A DNA stretch of 59,823 nt, from assembly GCA_045110675.1 (NCBI GenBank), contig JBGCGJ010000057.1, positions 1 through 59,823 on the forward strand, written 5' to 3'. The position numbers and the translations under genes are program-made. Under the pieces are notes generated by a model, which was not told the origin of the DNA, ran no database searches, and was given only the letters and a program-made list of their open reading frames with translations. Source of the DNA: JBALVT01 sp045110675. Its GTDB lineage: Bacteria > Pseudomonadota > Gammaproteobacteria > Pseudomonadales > Halieaceae. Positions 59,281 through 59,823 of the stretch are shown here, one piece after another. Each line of letters starts with the position of its first letter. The stretch's first letter is position 1.

Positions 59281-59761
59281 GCAAGCACCTAAAGTGGTCG
59301 TAGACATTAATGTCAACGGCGCCTCCTATCAGAGAGAGATTGAACCGCGTTTGTTGTTAGTTGAATTTATTCGAGAGGAACTCGGACTAACGGGTACTCA
59401 CATCGGTTGTGACACCAGCTATTGCGGTGCCTGCACCATCATACTGGAAGGTAACGTCGTCAAGTCTTGCACTTTACTGGCGGTGCAAGCTGATGGGCGA
59501 AAGGTTGAAACCGTTGAAGGGCTTGAGTCGGGTGGCGAGCTTCACCCGCTGCAAACAGCGTTTTCTGAGCACCACGGTCTGCAGTGTGGTTACTGCACTC
59601 CCGGTATGTTGATGTCCGCCAAAAGTTTGTTGGACAACAATCCCCAGCCGACTGAAGAACAGATTCGCAAGGGGATTTCCGGCAACACCTGTCGCTGTAC
59701 GGGCTATGTCAATATTGTAAAGGCCATCGATGCGGCCGCCGTACAAATGTGGGAGGGCTAA
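59273..59761 (+). CDS. CoxS-like [2Fe-2S] subunit of a molybdenum hydroxylase
   Basis: Small iron-sulfur subunit, 162 aa. Two [2Fe-2S] clusters: plant-ferredoxin type with Cys46, Cys51, Cys54 and Cys66 (CDTSYCGAC and the later SC), and the helical-domain type with Cys105, Cys108, Cys140 and Cys142 (CGYCTPGM and CRCTGY). The start is ATG 59273, which gives the standard N-terminus (VVVDINVNGASY); the frame continues upstream inside the CoxM gene. It overlaps that gene by 8 bases. Confidence 0.94.
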   Translation: MHEQAPKVVVDINVNGASYQREIEPRLLLVEFIREELGLTGTHIGCDTSYCGACTIILEGNVVKSCTLLAVQADGRKVETVEGLESGGELHPLQTAFSEHHGLQCGYCTPGMLMSAKSLLDNNPQPTEEQIRKGISGNTCRCTGYVNIVKAIDAAAVQMWEG

Positions 59762-59764
59762 GTT

Positions 59765-59823
59765 ATGGAAATGTCGTTTAACGGTGATTTTGAAGTAGGT
59801 ATCCCGCGCGATGAGGCCTTCGG
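59765..59823 (+). CDS. CoxG-like SRPBCC protein, N-terminus only (partial)
   Basis: An open frame starts at ATG 59765, 3 bases after the CoxS-like stop, and runs off the window. The visible text MEMSFNGDFEVGIPRDEAF matches the start of CoxG-like SRPBCC proteins (M..sG.f.v..PR..vw), which help membrane attachment or assembly of CO-dehydrogenase-type enzymes. It is not the start of a large CoxL-type subunit. Nineteen codons are too few for certainty. Confidence 0.6.
   Translation, partial: MEMSFNGDFEVGIPRDEAF

Noticed and set aside
59765..59823. Start of a CoxL-type molybdopterin large subunit
   Set aside because: The visible residues (MEMSFNGDFEV..PRDEAF) resemble CoxG-like SRPBCC proteins and lack the start expected for a large subunit.
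1..59823. tRNA or rRNA genes, CRISPR arrays, insertion sequences, integrases, phage genes
   Set aside because: None was recognisable: no regular spaced direct repeats, no transposase or integrase motifs in any open frame, and no rRNA-like or cloverleaf sequence noticed by eye. A small RNA gene could still be missed.

Overview
The window reads as chromosomal DNA of a marine-type, catabolically versatile gammaproteobacterium. A TonB-dependent receptor, a periplasmic quinohemoprotein dehydrogenase, Rieske/UbiD/CoA aromatic chemistry and the general codon style suggest a Cellvibrionales or Spongiibacteraceae-like lineage. That placement is inference: no rRNA, tRNA or marker gene is present. I saw no transposase, integrase, CRISPR array or phage gene. 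Genes are densely packed, many with 1 to 4 nt start/stop overlaps.

Layout. (1) 1-8.5 kb: two c-type cytochromes and a lipoprotein amidohydrolase, a SnoaL-like protein, a Tat-exported amidase, a MarR-type regulator, a membrane protein and two Rossmann dehydrogenases. (2) 8.7-15.2 kb: an AraC regulator divergent from an operon for a PQQ-cytochrome alcohol dehydrogenase, a gluconate-dehydrogenase-like small subunit, a GMC flavoprotein and a ketopantoate-reductase-like enzyme. (3) 15.3-28.3 kb, minus strand: a thirteen-gene aromatic-acid array. It holds an acyl-CoA ligase, a thiolase-fold protein plus DUF35 partner (predicted retro-aldolase), an SDR, Rieske dioxygenase alpha and beta, an aromatic-acid MFS, UbiD, an aldehyde dehydrogenase, a second MFS, a 70-aa protein and an RdhA/QueG-like iron-sulfur protein. 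A MarR regulator is divergent from it.

(4) 28.9-31.6 kb, minus strand: a three-gene unit of MarR, a PrnB/indoleamine-dioxygenase-like heme protein and a kynureninase-like PLP enzyme, with a perfect 17-bp palindrome in front of marR. (5) 31.7-39.0 kb, minus strand: aldehyde dehydrogenase, HisC-like aminotransferase, TPP-dependent enzyme, a small membrane protein, a nitrilase-family amidohydrolase and a CrtI-like FAD oxidoreductase. Blocks 4 and 5 together look like an undescribed pathway for an indole, tryptophan-like or other aromatic amino compound; an aromatic amino acid permease lies at 52.7 kb.

(6) 39.2-46.0 kb, plus strand: a GntR/FadR-type regulator heading an eight-gene operon (SDR, two VOC proteins, a zincless MDR, a DUF819 membrane protein, an MFS, an unknown exported protein). 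(7) 46.4-53.9 kb: TonB receptor, terminator, sulfatase, a TIGR04076-like protein, an LLM flavoprotein, a lipoprotein paralogous to the exported protein of block 6, and the permease. (8) 53.9-59.8 kb: intergenic inverted-repeat elements around two tandem metallo-beta-lactamase-fold hydrolases, then an LLM flavoprotein, a binding-protein-fold protein without signal peptide, and a molybdenum-hydroxylase cluster (CoxM-, CoxS- and the start of a CoxG-like gene) cut by the window end.

The strongest candidate for a new system is the MarR / PrnB-like / kynureninase-like unit with the neighbouring aminotransferase, TPP, aldehyde dehydrogenase and amidohydrolase operon.
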